Assembly (NCBI RefSeq): GCF_006864135.1
Contig: NZ_SADV01000021.1
Span: 1-64,000 of the forward strand
Reading direction: 5' to 3'
Source: Lysinibacillus sphaericus
Lineage (GTDB): Bacteria; Bacillota; Bacilli; Bacillales_A; Planococcaceae
Length of the DNA: 64,000 nt
The notes beneath the pieces are model-generated. The model did no database searches, had not been told where the DNA came from, and saw nothing but the letters and a program-made list of their open reading frames with translations. Numbering within the stretch: the stretch's first letter is position 1; every line of letters begins with the position of its first letter. The translations under genes were made by a program, and so were the position numbers. Below, in pieces: positions 26,024 to 35,237 of the stretch.

Positions 26024-27898
26024 TTACCTCTGCATATTCTTATGTTTACGAATTATTATTCTAGTTATAATCAAAGCACTTACACCAGCTAGAACAAAGA
26101 AAATGCATATAAGTAATTGGACGTTGTCTGGAAGATATAGAGCAATAAACCAACTTCGTACATTTACGCCTAAAAGCTTTAGAACAATGGGCACAATCCC
26201 CTGTGGTAATGTGAAGATAATCCCCATCATAACGAGTAGACCTACCAAAATGGACTTTCCAGCAGATAGATTAGAAAATGTGTCGTCAGTTTGAGCTACT
26301 TTGTTATCCACGGCTTGAGCTATTCCACCACTCTGCATGATAGAGAGTATATCTGGACCAAGAGCTTCCAAACGACGATATGCCAAGCGCCCAAAATACC
26401 AAGCGATGAGTAAGCCGGTACACAATCCCACAGGTACACCGATCCATCTTAGCAAGTTTTGATGTAACAACGTCCCTAAGGTCAAACTGACTAATGTAGG
26501 TATTGAAGCAAAAAACAGCCATATCAACAACAATAAATTGGTTATAAATAATTTCCCTGCGTTCATGTCATCACCAGAGACAATTGTGCCGCGTCCACGC
26601 CGATGAGGGTCCGTCACAGGTACGAGCTTGTAAACTGAGAGGAACAACATTAGTCCCGCCCCTCCACCCAATAGTAATGGAAGCAAAGCCAAAACCCATG
26701 CCCATGCCCAGTCCAACTTACTGAAATAAAGGAATAGGAGAGATATTACGATCGATACGGGGGCTACAACTATTATCCATGCAATTTGCCTGCCTCGCAC
26801 ATCGTGCCGTTCTGCACCCGGTGTAGTAATAGTCATCCAAAGAGCACTGCCATCAAACCCATAAAGATTGTTCGAGAACATGCAAGTGAACATCACAAGG
26901 ACTATGCCGACCCAGGGCATTAATAAAGTAACACCGCTCAACGATACAAATAAGCCATAGAATAATCCCGTCCACAGCCCCATCCGCAACAATCGCCCCC
27001 GCTGCGGATCACGCATCCAAGTTTTCAGTTCCTTAAGAACGACCACCCCGATTTTTGAAGTTTTTGGCGTTAGAATATTGGCCCAAGTAAGGAACAATGA
27101 TTTATTTCTGCTATAACGTCTTATACGAGCTTCATTTTTTGTGCTTCCTGATAGCAGTCTTGCCCATGTAATCAATAGTAATCCACACAATAAAGCCAAA
27201 CCACAGAGAACACCTACAGCTAAAAAATAATGGGATCGATTTACAGCTTCAATCGCTACCATAGCCCAACCTGATGGCAATATTCGAGCCGCTAAGGAAA
27301 TTGCTAGGGACGGTTCCTCTACGAACACGCTAACCGAGGGAAGTAAATACCAACCGACGTTAAGTAAAGCTATAACGGCTCCTATGATCAACGCCCCGAA
27401 TTCCAAACCTAATCGAGATTTCGATGCCTCCCCAATCGCCCCCATCACCACTTTGGACAACAGCATGATAATTACAAGTTGCAACAACATCGCAGGTATG
27501 GCAACGATAACAGACCAAAATCCAAGTCTTGCTGCATAAATGATGAGAGAGAAACAAGCGACTAAGCTAACGATTGGTCCAATATCGATGAAAGAGGTAC
27601 CAAGCAACCCTAAAGCCAATCTTCGTTGGGCGATAGGCAGCAAGGTGAAGTATTCCGTTTTCAATACCCCTTCTCCGCCAACTAACATAGGCCCTATGAT
27701 CCAACCAATCATCCAAAAGCCACAAGCGATACAAATAAGATCTGCTGATGCTTCATGATTATATAGTACACTAAGCATAATCGTACTAACTGCCAGCAAT
27801 AGACCGATAACCCCGCCGCTCATCATGAGAGTCGCTCGTCCCCCGCTCATCGAGTGGCGAAGCAAAGAAATTTTCATTCGAATCATTACATTAACCAT
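26024..27898 (-). CDS. ABC transporter permease (large, about 12 helices)
   Basis: 624 residues, very hydrophobic, with about a dozen membrane segments and few soluble loops, typical of long ABC-2-type or DUF-type export permeases that work with a single ATPase. Its start overlaps the end of the ATPase gene by 13 bases, so the two are coupled and probably form one exporter. The gene is visibly richer in G and C than its neighbours, as are the ATPase and TetR genes, which suggests transfer. Substrate unknown. Confidence 0.75.
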   Translation of the reverse strand: MVNVMIRMKISLLRHSMSGGRATLMMSGGVIGLLLAVSTIMLSVLYNHEASADLICIACGFWMIGWIIGPMLVGGEGVLKTEYFTLLPIAQRRLALGLLGTSFIDIGPIVSLVACFSLIIYAARLGFWSVIVAIPAMLLQLVIIMLLSKVVMGAIGEASKSRLGLEFGALIIGAVIALLNVGWYLLPSVSVFVEEPSLAISLAARILPSGWAMVAIEAVNRSHYFLAVGVLCGLALLCGLLLITWARLLSGSTKNEARIRRYSRNKSLFLTWANILTPKTSKIGVVVLKELKTWMRDPQRGRLLRMGLWTGLFYGLFVSLSGVTLLMPWVGIVLVMFTCMFSNNLYGFDGSALWMTITTPGAERHDVRGRQIAWIIVVAPVSIVISLLFLYFSKLDWAWAWVLALLPLLLGGGAGLMLFLSVYKLVPVTDPHRRGRGTIVSGDDMNAGKLFITNLLLLIWLFFASIPTLVSLTLGTLLHQNLLRWIGVPVGLCTGLLIAWYFGRLAYRRLEALGPDILSIMQSGGIAQAVDNKVAQTDDTFSNLSAGKSILVGLLVMMGIIFTLPQGIVPIVLKLLGVNVRSWFIALYLPDNVQLLICIFFVLAGVSALIITRIIIRKHKNMQR

Positions 27899-28647
27899 GA
27901 TAATCTCTTTCCTTCTTCAGGGCGCTTCCCAACTAACTGAACGAAAGCCTCTTCCAGACTTTCACCATTACGCACAAGATCCAACGGACCTGTAGCAGCC
28001 ACTTTCCCCTTCGCAATAACAGCAACATGATCACACAACTGCTCAACTAACGCCATGACATGGCTAGATAAGATGACAGAACCGCCAGTGGCAACAAAAC
28101 TCTGCAAGATCGTTCTAATTGTTGACGCAGAGATGGGATCAACCGCCTCGAACGGCTCGTCAAGCACAAGAAGCTTTGGAGAATGTAGAAGGGCCGTGGC
28201 AAGACCAATCTTCTTTCTCATTCCAGTGGAATAGTTTATAACAAGCGTACGCTCATCATCACGGAATTCCAAAATATCAAGCAATTCTTCTGTACGCTGG
28301 GCAACAGTCTTTGCATCAAGTCCCCGCAATAATCCCATATAAGTCAAAAGTTCACGCCCGGTTAACCTTTCTGGCAATGACATGCCATCTGGCAGAACTC
28401 CGATTAACGTCTTTGCATGTAAAGGATTTGACCAAACATCAACACCAAATATTCTAGACGCTCCACTATCTGGGCGTAGCAGTCCTACTGCCATAGATAA
28501 TAGAGTCGTTTTTCCTGCACCGTTCGGACCTACCAAACCGAAAAATGAACCGCTAGGCACAGTCAGGTTGACACTATTAACAACAGTGTTCTCTCCAAAT
28601 TGTTTGCTCAGTCCGTGCAGTTGAAGGGCCGAATCCCCGTCTGTCAT
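27886..28647 (-). CDS. ABC transporter ATP-binding protein
   Basis: 253 residues. Walker A is GPNGAGKTTLL near residue 38, the signature is STGMRKKIGLATAL, Walker B LLVLDEPFEAVD and the switch His lies in SSHVMALVEQL. It belongs to the single-domain drug/antibiotic-type exporter ATPases and energises the adjacent permease at the membrane. AAGGAGGAGGG precedes the ATG. Confidence 0.88.
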   Translation of the reverse strand: MTDGDSALQLHGLSKQFGENTVVNSVNLTVPSGSFFGLVGPNGAGKTTLLSMAVGLLRPDSGASRIFGVDVWSNPLHAKTLIGVLPDGMSLPERLTGRELLTYMGLLRGLDAKTVAQRTEELLDILEFRDDERTLVINYSTGMRKKIGLATALLHSPKLLVLDEPFEAVDPISASTIRTILQSFVATGGSVILSSHVMALVEQLCDHVAVIAKGKVAATGPLDLVRNGESLEEAFVQLVGKRPEEGKRLSWLM

Positions 28648-28685
28648 AACATTTCCCTCCTCCTTAAATTACCTTCTGATTGTGC

Positions 28686-29318
28686 TCACAAAGTTTCGCT
28701 CTTATCGGTTGCTAATTTAAATAAAGTGATTAATTCTTGTGCATAAGCATCAAGATCCAGTTCGGGATTCATCATAATTTGCGGCGGCACTGCATCAATC
28801 GCCTGCCTAATTGTTATAGCCATTACTCTGGAAGAAAATGTTCGAAATTCTCCGTTCTTTTGTCCATATTGCAAAATTTGCTCTAGATCGTAAATAGCTG
28901 CCTCCTGAAGATTAAAAACAAACGACTCCTTTCCTTCCTTAAGACGAATTCCAGACCAAATTTCTAATAGAGCTAACATATATGTCTTATGTGTAGACAT
29001 AAAGGCAATGTTGCTTTCAAGGTATACGCTTAGCATATCCCTTGCGCTAGTGGCAGATTGTATAAGCGGGCGCATATAAGAATCGCCAGAAGTATAGACC
29101 TTTTCAATGACATGCCGAATCAACGTTTCTTTGTTTTTGAAATGGTAGGATATTACTCCCGTACTGATGCCTGCACGTTTGGCAATTTTCGCTAAGGATG
29201 CTTGTGCAAATCCCAAACTGGCTATTGTTTCGATTGCGCATTCGACAATTTGCGTTTGCCTAGCAGCTTCAATAAAAGTAAGTTTTTTTTGATTATTCGT
29301 ATCATTATTTATATTCAT
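28686..29318 (-). CDS. TetR/AcrR family regulator of the ABC operon
   Basis: 210 residues. The helix-turn-helix is at about residues 35-65 (ASLAKIAKRAGISTGVISYH). It lies first in the operon, 38 bases before the ATPase gene and on the same strand, so it most likely represses its own operon and is released by a ligand that the exporter moves. No clear ribosome site was seen at the first ATG. Confidence 0.82.
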   Translation of the reverse strand: MNINNDTNNQKKLTFIEAARQTQIVECAIETIASLGFAQASLAKIAKRAGISTGVISYHFKNKETLIRHVIEKVYTSGDSYMRPLIQSATSARDMLSVYLESNIAFMSTHKTYMLALLEIWSGIRLKEGKESFVFNLQEAAIYDLEQILQYGQKNGEFRTFSSRVMAITIRQAIDAVPPQIMMNPELDLDAYAQELITLFKLATDKSETL

Positions 29319-29539
29319 ATTTTAAAATTAGCATGACCGTTCAAAAATTTCAATTGTTATTTTGGTTGATTTTGGATTTTTTGATAGTTATGGGGATTTC
29401 CGCATTATTCATGTCATTCTTTACTTGAAACTCTTCGATTGATGTTAAGGTTATTAGAGTTGCTTTCAGTCCAATTAAGTCTCCAGCCTTGCATTAGCTG
29501 CACAAGTTGGAGTAGGACTGTTGCAACTTGCATTATTCA
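29319..29539. other. gap upstream of the TetR/ABC operon
   Basis: AT-rich. It should hold the operon promoter. No gene or clear palindrome was found. Confidence 0.35.
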
Positions 29540-30251
29540 CCTTGCACTCTCAAATAGATTCATAAATGTTTCTACTTTTTGTCATTCAGCTTCAAAATTG
29601 GATAACTTGCCCATCTTCTAAATCACTGAAATGTCCATTGCGTTGATGAAACCAATTAGGGACAACCTCTTTTTGCACTTGTCGATTGGATTATAAGTAC
29701 GCTGTTGTTGTTTTCGAGCTACAAATCGAAGTTTATCCGCTTCTACTTCCTCAATTGTTGTAAACTTCTTAGTAGTCCAAACTTGCAAAATCTTTTCAAC
29801 GTAATTCCAACGAAGCACATTGTTCTCTATTGCTTGCTTCCTAGCACGGATTACAAGCTCTTCTGACATTTCATTACTCCAATGACCGATTTTGTACGTG
29901 ACATGAGCGGCTAGACAACCAAAGCCATTTTACTCATAAAATTGGAATGCGGTTTGTAGTTTTGGAATGTTCTCTTTTGAAGAATGGCTCTAATTATAGT
30001 ATTGGTGGTTTTTCTGTGAACGGCTATTCCGTCACCGGATTTTCACTAAACGGCTCAACTTGTAGCGTTTCGAACACCGAGAGTTCAACCTTTCTAAATT
30101 TCCCCATGTTTGTTCTTCCCTGCACTTTGTGAACATAGCCAACTACCGATAACTCAACCTTTTGCTTTTCAGTTGAAGCGAGTGTCTTTCAGAAAAACCC
30201 TTTGTCTAATACAACATAATTCTCCTTGTTATGAACCCTAAATATTGCCAT
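29540..30251 (-). pseudogene. decayed phage DnaD-like replication gene
   Basis: AAAGGTGGGACATT precedes an ATG reading MAIFRVHNKENYVVLDKGFF, the standard start of phage replisome organiser proteins with an N-terminal winged helix, then a stop. Further on come a proline-rich linker scrap (EPFSENPVTE) and the DnaD/DnaB_2 domain (29869-29618), with IENNVLRWNYVEKILQVW. In another frame follow VPNWFHQRNGHFSDLEDGQV and the tail. Many stops and frameshifts and a large loss in the N-terminal half. This is clear prophage debris. Confidence 0.65.
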
Positions 30252-30402
30252 AATGTCCCACCTTTTGTTTTATACGTACTTTGAGTCATTCATTAACTTA
30301 TATCTGATTTGACACAAAAGAAGGGACAAATATTTAGAGTCTATTATTCCTCATCATTACGTGGCATCCGCCAGAGGCTTTAACTTCTTTGCTTAATAAG
30401 GC

Positions 30403-30442
30403 AAAAAAACAGGACATGCTACAATAGCACGTCCTGTTTTTC
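30403..30442 (-). terminator. intrinsic terminator
   Basis: Stem ACAGGAC/GTCCTGT (extended by TGCT/AGCA) with a T run on the minus strand, 26 bases after the stop at 30468. Confidence 0.75.
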
Positions 30443-30467
30443 CCTTTTTATGGTCTTTTTCAACGTT

Positions 30468-30887
30468 TTATTTATATAACTCTTTATAAATAACTACTTT
30501 TAGGGCCGTTATTTCTTCATCTGTTAATTTACCTTCCATTTCTTGAATGACCTGTTCTTTCGTCATTGAACCATTTTGTACTTTTACTCTTATATTATTA
30601 AGCTCCGAAATCCCAACTTTTTGAATAATTACTTTTGTAGCCTCTTCTTTTGTTGTAAACGGCAATTTGCTGCTGTCTGCAGTTTTAGCCTCTTCCATAA
30701 ATGATTTTAGTTGAGGGTCACGTTCAATCGTATTTTTAATTTCATCCATTTGTCCGCTTTGCTCTAATTCTGTTGAAATAGTATCAACAACCTTATCGGA
30801 TGCATACTTCATACCATAATGATAAACCCCATAACCAATAACACCGATGAAAATTACAATGATCAGAAGGAATTTAATAAATCTCAT
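30468..30887 (-). CDS. membrane-anchored protein, unknown
   Basis: 139 residues. A single N-terminal membrane helix (FIKFLLIIVIFIGVIGYGV) is followed by a helical, charged extracytoplasmic domain ending KLTDEEITALKVVIYKELY. ATG 30887 is preferred because AAGGAG lies 9 bases upstream; 30914 lacks a site. No family recognised. Confidence 0.6.
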   Translation of the reverse strand: MRFIKFLLIIVIFIGVIGYGVYHYGMKYASDKVVDTISTELEQSGQMDEIKNTIERDPQLKSFMEEAKTADSSKLPFTTKEEATKVIIQKVGISELNNIRVKVQNGSMTKEQVIQEMEGKLTDEEITALKVVIYKELYK

Positions 30888-31069
30888 ACTCTCACACTCC
30901 TTAATTCTAAACATAATAATACTATATAGTGTGGAAAGATGAGAAATGATAACCTAATAAAAACTTTCACAATATTATCCTTTTTAACATATCCAACACA
31001 CAAATACAAAGAACATGCAAAGGATTAATTAAGTTTGACACGACATTGAGCTCAATCCTGACAAGCAAA

Positions 31070-31585
31070 TTAACCTTCTACTATTTCTTTAAATTCTTTT
31101 CCCTTTTGGACGTATGTGTCGATTGATAACTGGATTAACTCGATGTCTTTATCTTGTAGCTGACGTACGACTTTCCCTGGTGAGCCAACGACTAATGAAC
31201 GAGGTGGGATTTTTGAGCCTTGTGTAATAAGTGTGTTTGCCCCAATAATGCATTCTTCCCCAATTTCAGCATGATCTAAAATAACAGAACCCATACCAAC
31301 AATCGAGCGGCGACCAATTTTACAACCATGTAAAACAACTTGATGACCTACTGTTACTTCATCTTCTACAATAACTGGAGCCCCTTCATATAAATGAATG
31401 GTTGAATTATCTTGGATACTACAACGTTTTCCGATGATAATACGATCTTCATCTCCGCGTAGTACAGCGTTAAACCAAATAGACGATTGTTCACCAACCG
31501 TAACATCTCCAATAATATACGTGCCTGGCGCCTGAAATACTGATTCATGAACATTTGGCTTCTTTAAAGCGTATGTAATCTCCAT
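31070..31585 (-). CDS. gamma-carbonic-anhydrase-like hexapeptide protein (YtoA/PaaY type)
   Basis: 171 residues of left-handed beta helix built from hexapeptides (TYIIGDVTVGEQSSIWF, GKRCSIQDNSTIHL). Three His ligands for zinc are present: IHLYEG, GHQVVLHGC. Family members include gamma carbonic anhydrases and PaaY, a thioesterase that rescues stalled phenylacetate intermediates in E. coli. Its place at the edge of the PAA region makes a PaaY-like role possible, but it is on its own transcript. ATG 31585 has AAAGGGTG upstream. Confidence 0.78.
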   Translation of the reverse strand: MEITYALKKPNVHESVFQAPGTYIIGDVTVGEQSSIWFNAVLRGDEDRIIIGKRCSIQDNSTIHLYEGAPVIVEDEVTVGHQVVLHGCKIGRRSIVGMGSVILDHAEIGEECIIGANTLITQGSKIPPRSLVVGSPGKVVRQLQDKDIELIQLSIDTYVQKGKEFKEIVEG

Positions 31586-31659
31586 AAAAATCACCCTTTC
31601 AATCATCGGAATATTTTGCTAAAATTTAGTATAACATATTTTAAACGGAGGTGCTATAT

Positions 31660-32637
31660 TTGAATCAATTATGTTCTGTATTAGCAATAAAATACCCTAT
31701 TATCCAAGGGGGAATGGGTAATATCAGTAGTCCTAAACTCGTGGCAGCTGTATCGAATGCAGGTGGCTTAGGGACAATCGGCTGTGGAACAATGACACCG
31801 ACCGAAGTTGAAGAACGCATAGTTGCAACGAAGCAACTAACGCAAAAACCATTTGCCCTCAATGTGCCAATCAATGTTAATCCTTATACAAAGGAATTAT
31901 TGCAATTAGCTATTACACATAAAGTACCGGTCGTTTCTTTATCGGCAGGTAATCCAACTTTATATATAGAGAAATTGCATACACATCATATTCGAGTTAT
32001 CGCTGTTGTAGCCTCTGTTAAACATGCTATTAAGGCCGAGCGAGGCGGAGCAGACGTGATTGTTGCTGAGGGTTATGAAGCTGCAGGAATTAACTCCGAT
32101 TTAGAATTGACAACCTTTACGTTAATCCCTCAAGTAGTCGATGCGGTTTCTGTACCTGTTGTAGCAGCAGGTGGTGTTGGTGATGGTCGCGGATTAGCAG
32201 CTGCGTTAATGCTTGGAGCGGCTGGTGTTCAGATGGGAACTCGCTTTATTGCTACACAGGAAATGCCGGTACATCAGACTTATAAACAAAGACTAATTGA
32301 TGCAACTGATGTGGAAACGGTCATTCTAGGACGTTCGGTTGGACAAGTTCGCCGTGTGTTATGTTCCCCTTTCACCTCTTCGCTTCTCGCTGATGAAGCA
32401 AGAGGTATAACACTTGCTGACTATCAAGAACGTACTTCCGAAACCTATCATATAAAAGGTGCTATGGAAGGAAATGAACAAGGCGGTTTTATGAATAGCG
32501 GTCAAATCGCAGGGATTATTCAAGACTTACCGACCGTTATGACTCTTATCGAGACTATGATGGATGATGCTCGGCAATGTTTAAATCGGACATTATTGAA
32601 TACATTCCAAGACTCAGTTAGGGGTGTTCAATTATGA
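31660..32637 (+). CDS. nitronate monooxygenase/FabK-like flavoprotein
   Basis: 325 residues, TIM barrel binding FMN (PIIQGGMGNISSPKLVAAVS at the start; VVAAGGVGDGRGLAAAL and GVQMGTRF in the phosphate-binding part). It belongs with the NPD/FabK family. The usual EAGGH motif reads EAAGINSD here, so the catalytic His of nitronate monooxygenases is missing and the reaction may differ. TTG start with CGGAGG upstream. Overlaps the thioesterase gene by 4 bases. Confidence 0.78.
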   Translation: MNQLCSVLAIKYPIIQGGMGNISSPKLVAAVSNAGGLGTIGCGTMTPTEVEERIVATKQLTQKPFALNVPINVNPYTKELLQLAITHKVPVVSLSAGNPTLYIEKLHTHHIRVIAVVASVKHAIKAERGGADVIVAEGYEAAGINSDLELTTFTLIPQVVDAVSVPVVAAGGVGDGRGLAAALMLGAAGVQMGTRFIATQEMPVHQTYKQRLIDATDVETVILGRSVGQVRRVLCSPFTSSLLADEARGITLADYQERTSETYHIKGAMEGNEQGGFMNSGQIAGIIQDLPTVMTLIETMMDDARQCLNRTLLNTFQDSVRGVQL

Positions 32638-33041
32638 CAACTATGATCGACTTAAAGCGAGTGATTGCTGGAGAAATTGAACCACCAGCATGTGATAAAA
32701 CATTAGGTATTCATGTAAAAACGGCTATTGCCGGTAAAGCCGTTTGCACTTGGAACATCGATGAACGCTTTTTAAATGGGCATCAAGTCGTCATGGGAGG
32801 ATTTATCACTTCTGCAGCAGATATTACGATGGCCTATTCGATGGCTTCAATATTAGAAAGTAATCAAGGGTTTGCGTCGATCAATTTGCAAACAACATTT
32901 TTACGACCACTTCACACCGGAACGGCTACGGTTGAATCAACAATTGTCAAACAAGGCCGAAAAACATGCTATGTGGAAGCAACCGTTTCTCAAAATGGAC
33001 AATATGCTGCCAAAATAACATCTTCTATCATGATCCTCTAA
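32634..33041 (+). CDS. hotdog-fold thioesterase (PaaI/YbgC-like)
   Basis: 135 residues. The hotdog fold is shown by the central helix region HQVVMGGFITSAADITMAY, where the PaaI-type HGG is read as MGG, and by the strands INLQTTFLRPL and KTCYVEATV. It would cleave acyl-CoA thioesters in the cytoplasm. Translationally coupled to the flavoprotein gene and about 500 bases from paaX. With paaI broken beyond paaK, it may take over removal of dead-end CoA esters. Confidence 0.78.
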   Translation: MTTMIDLKRVIAGEIEPPACDKTLGIHVKTAIAGKAVCTWNIDERFLNGHQVVMGGFITSAADITMAYSMASILESNQGFASINLQTTFLRPLHTGTATVESTIVKQGRKTCYVEATVSQNGQYAAKITSSIMIL

Positions 33042-33240
33042 ATGAATACGTTCTCGTAGTGTTGAAAAAAATAGTCGGGAAAATATTTGTAAAGATTGTC
33101 GCGCTTTCATAAGAGTGATTTCCGCCCCAGGCTTTTCGCTTTACTATGGGCTTATTTCAAAAGTGAACACTATGAGTTGCCGAAGATTCTTTATTTCACT
33201 ATAAATTAGAGGAACATGCCTGAAGAGTCATGCGAAAGAT
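33042..33240. other. gap with a partial R1-like scrap
   Basis: Around 33117-33150 the phrase GATTTCCGCCCCAGGC resembles the end of R1-type repeats. No gene. Confidence 0.35.
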
Positions 33241-33472
33241 CAGTGGTTGATTGGAGTGAAGGCTTGGCGACTCCTTGGGGATCAACAATAGGGAACGAAG
33301 GCTAAAATCATCACGTCCTGTGATTACGCCTTCGTGACCAACATCGTGTTAGCCCGAAACCCTGCAGCGAAGCGGCTCATCAGATGCCCCCAAGAGGCTT
33401 TGCTCCGTGCGAAAGCGCAGTGTGACGAAGCGGCAGCTACAAAGCGCTCAGACGGAACGGAAATCAACTCCT
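33241..33472 (+). repeat. R1 repeat element, copy C (shorter, diverged)
   Basis: Starts GTTGATTGGAGTGAAGGC, ends GGAACGGAAATCAAC. It keeps both internal hairpins of copies A and B: ACGAAGGC/GCCTTCGT with ATCAC/GTGAT inside, and CCAACA/TGTTAG. It lacks about 150 bp of the interior. The changed bases in the stem remain pairable, suggesting structure is kept. Confidence 0.75.
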
Positions 33473-33544
33473 CGTTTGCTAAAAAACCATATTTTAACAT
33501 AGAAAAAGCTTATCCATAAATATGGACAAGCTCTTTTTTCATTC

Positions 33545-34369
33545 TTAATTATCTGCATGGAATATTTCTTCAAAGAAACGGCATGATGGACCTTCCAATA
33601 AATTATAATATTCTTGGAATAATAGTGCAGCATGATTTCCACTCCACATAGGCGGTAATAATTCCTGTGGTAGTCCTGGATCGATAAATAAAAATTTACG
33701 GTATTCATGAACAAGATTTGTACGCTCTACAAAACACTCGGCATCCGACATTTCTTGTCTTGAGATTGCACTTTGATGAATAATATATTGCTTACTATAT
33801 TGATCCATAAACTGCTCATAACGGGCCTCAATCTCAGCCAACGACCAGCTTTTTTCGATTAGTGCTTCATGATCATGAGGGCCAATGTATTCAGCTGTAA
33901 AAAAGTCTACATGATTCGCAATATCATATTTTTGAATGAGGAGTTTAACTTCTTCTTCTAAATTATTCGGGGATATCCAACAACCATTCGAAAAGGACCC
34001 AAATCCACTCCATAAGAGCTCTTTACGTAATTCATCTCGAATTTGTCGCTTATCTTCTGGAATAGAGTACATTAATAGTCTCCATTTCCCATCCCACTGA
34101 GTCGGTTTTAACTTGAAAATACGATTTGCCGCCTCTTGCATTCGTATTTCACCGCGTTTTGTTAAAAAATAATAACTACGATTCCCCCGTTTTTCTGATT
34201 GCAGCCATCCTTGTTTAACCATTCTAGATACAGATACGCGTACATTTTGCTCTGTGTGACCGAATTCTTTTAATAAACGAATCAAACTACCGATCCAAAT
34301 TTTTGAACCGTAACGTATAATATAATCGCCATAGAGCGTAAAAATCATAGACTGTGTATTTGCACCCAT
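33545..34369 (-). CDS. paaX: PaaX-type repressor of phenylacetate catabolism
   Basis: 274 residues. N-terminal winged helix (MIFTLYGDYIIRYGSKIWIG, then VRVSVSRMVKQGWLQ), a central ferredoxin-like domain and a C-terminal domain, as in PaaX. PaaX represses paa promoters and is released by phenylacetyl-CoA. It is the last gene of the minus-strand run, 21 bases after the third crotonase gene, so it would sense the pathway it is transcribed with. Confidence 0.85.
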   Translation of the reverse strand: MGANTQSMIFTLYGDYIIRYGSKIWIGSLIRLLKEFGHTEQNVRVSVSRMVKQGWLQSEKRGNRSYYFLTKRGEIRMQEAANRIFKLKPTQWDGKWRLLMYSIPEDKRQIRDELRKELLWSGFGSFSNGCWISPNNLEEEVKLLIQKYDIANHVDFFTAEYIGPHDHEALIEKSWSLAEIEARYEQFMDQYSKQYIIHQSAISRQEMSDAECFVERTNLVHEYRKFLFIDPGLPQELLPPMWSGNHAALLFQEYYNLLEGPSCRFFEEIFHADN

Positions 34370-34390
34370 TCTCTCCCTCTACTTTCTAAC

Positions 34391-35167
34391 TCATTTTCCT
34401 TGAAATGCAGGTTGCCGTTTCTCACTGAACGCCTGTAAAGCTTCGAGACGATCTTCTGTCGGAATGACTAACTCATATGCTTTTGATTCGATCGCAAGAC
34501 CCGTTTGTAGATCGGTATTCATTCCTTGCGTAATAGCATATTTTGCTTGACGAACAGCGACAGGGCCATTTTGCATAATTCGCATTGCGAGTGATTCACA
34601 TTCGTCCAACAACGCCTCTTGTGGCACTGCTTTTAAAATGATGCCTAGAGCTTCTGCCTCTGTAGCGGTAATTTTCGCGGCTGTTAAAATCATTTCTTTT
34701 GCCTTCATTTCACCGATTAATCGTGGTAATCGCTGCGTACCACCTGCACCAGGAATTATTGCCCAGCTTGTTTCAGTTAGTCCGAGTAGTGCCTCGTTAA
34801 CTGCAATCGCAAAATCACATGCCAATAACCATTCAAATCCACCACCTAATGCATGCCCATTCACTGCTGCAATAGTTGGTTGTGGTAAATTTGCTATACT
34901 ATTAAACACGTCTCGAATTGCTCGTACGTTTCGACGTACTTCTTGCGTTGTTAATGTTTTTCGCTCTTTTAAATCAGCTCCCGCACTAAATGCCTTTTCG
35001 CCAGCACCTGTAAAAATGACAGCGCGGACATCCTCATCTATATGTAATTCATCTACTACTTGTTGCAGTTGAGATAAAGTATCATAATTGAAACAATTTA
35101 ACACCTCTGGGCGATTAATTGTTACATATGCAATATAATTTTCTATTCTAAATGAAATACTTTTCAT
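34391..35167 (-). CDS. enoyl-CoA hydratase/isomerase, third crotonase of the cluster
   Basis: 258 residues with the crotonase fold. The oxyanion motif is SAGADLKER, the region ALLGLTETSWAIIPGAGGTQ carries the second catalytic Glu, and the C-terminus ends EKRQPAFQGK. ATG 35167 is chosen over the longer frame because AAGGAG is 9 bases upstream and the family N-terminus starts there. Three crotonases occur in this cluster; this one is a candidate for the missing oxepin-CoA hydrolase or a second hydratase, which is inference. Confidence 0.82.
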   Translation of the reverse strand: MKSISFRIENYIAYVTINRPEVLNCFNYDTLSQLQQVVDELHIDEDVRAVIFTGAGEKAFSAGADLKERKTLTTQEVRRNVRAIRDVFNSIANLPQPTIAAVNGHALGGGFEWLLACDFAIAVNEALLGLTETSWAIIPGAGGTQRLPRLIGEMKAKEMILTAAKITATEAEALGIILKAVPQEALLDECESLAMRIMQNGPVAVRQAKYAITQGMNTDLQTGLAIESKAYELVIPTEDRLEALQAFSEKRQPAFQGK

Positions 35168-35237
35168 TTGCAAACTCTCCTTTTCTATTCGATTTTTTCC
35201 GAAAAAAACGGCACATTGATTGTGCCGTTTATAATGA

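Noticed and set aside
25887..26294. 135-residue plus-strand frame
   Set aside because: It overlaps the 3' end of the ABC permease gene in antisense and has no start signal.
31366..31554. second frame on the minus strand inside the gamma-carbonic-anhydrase-like gene
   Set aside because: The hexapeptide frame is clearly the coding one.
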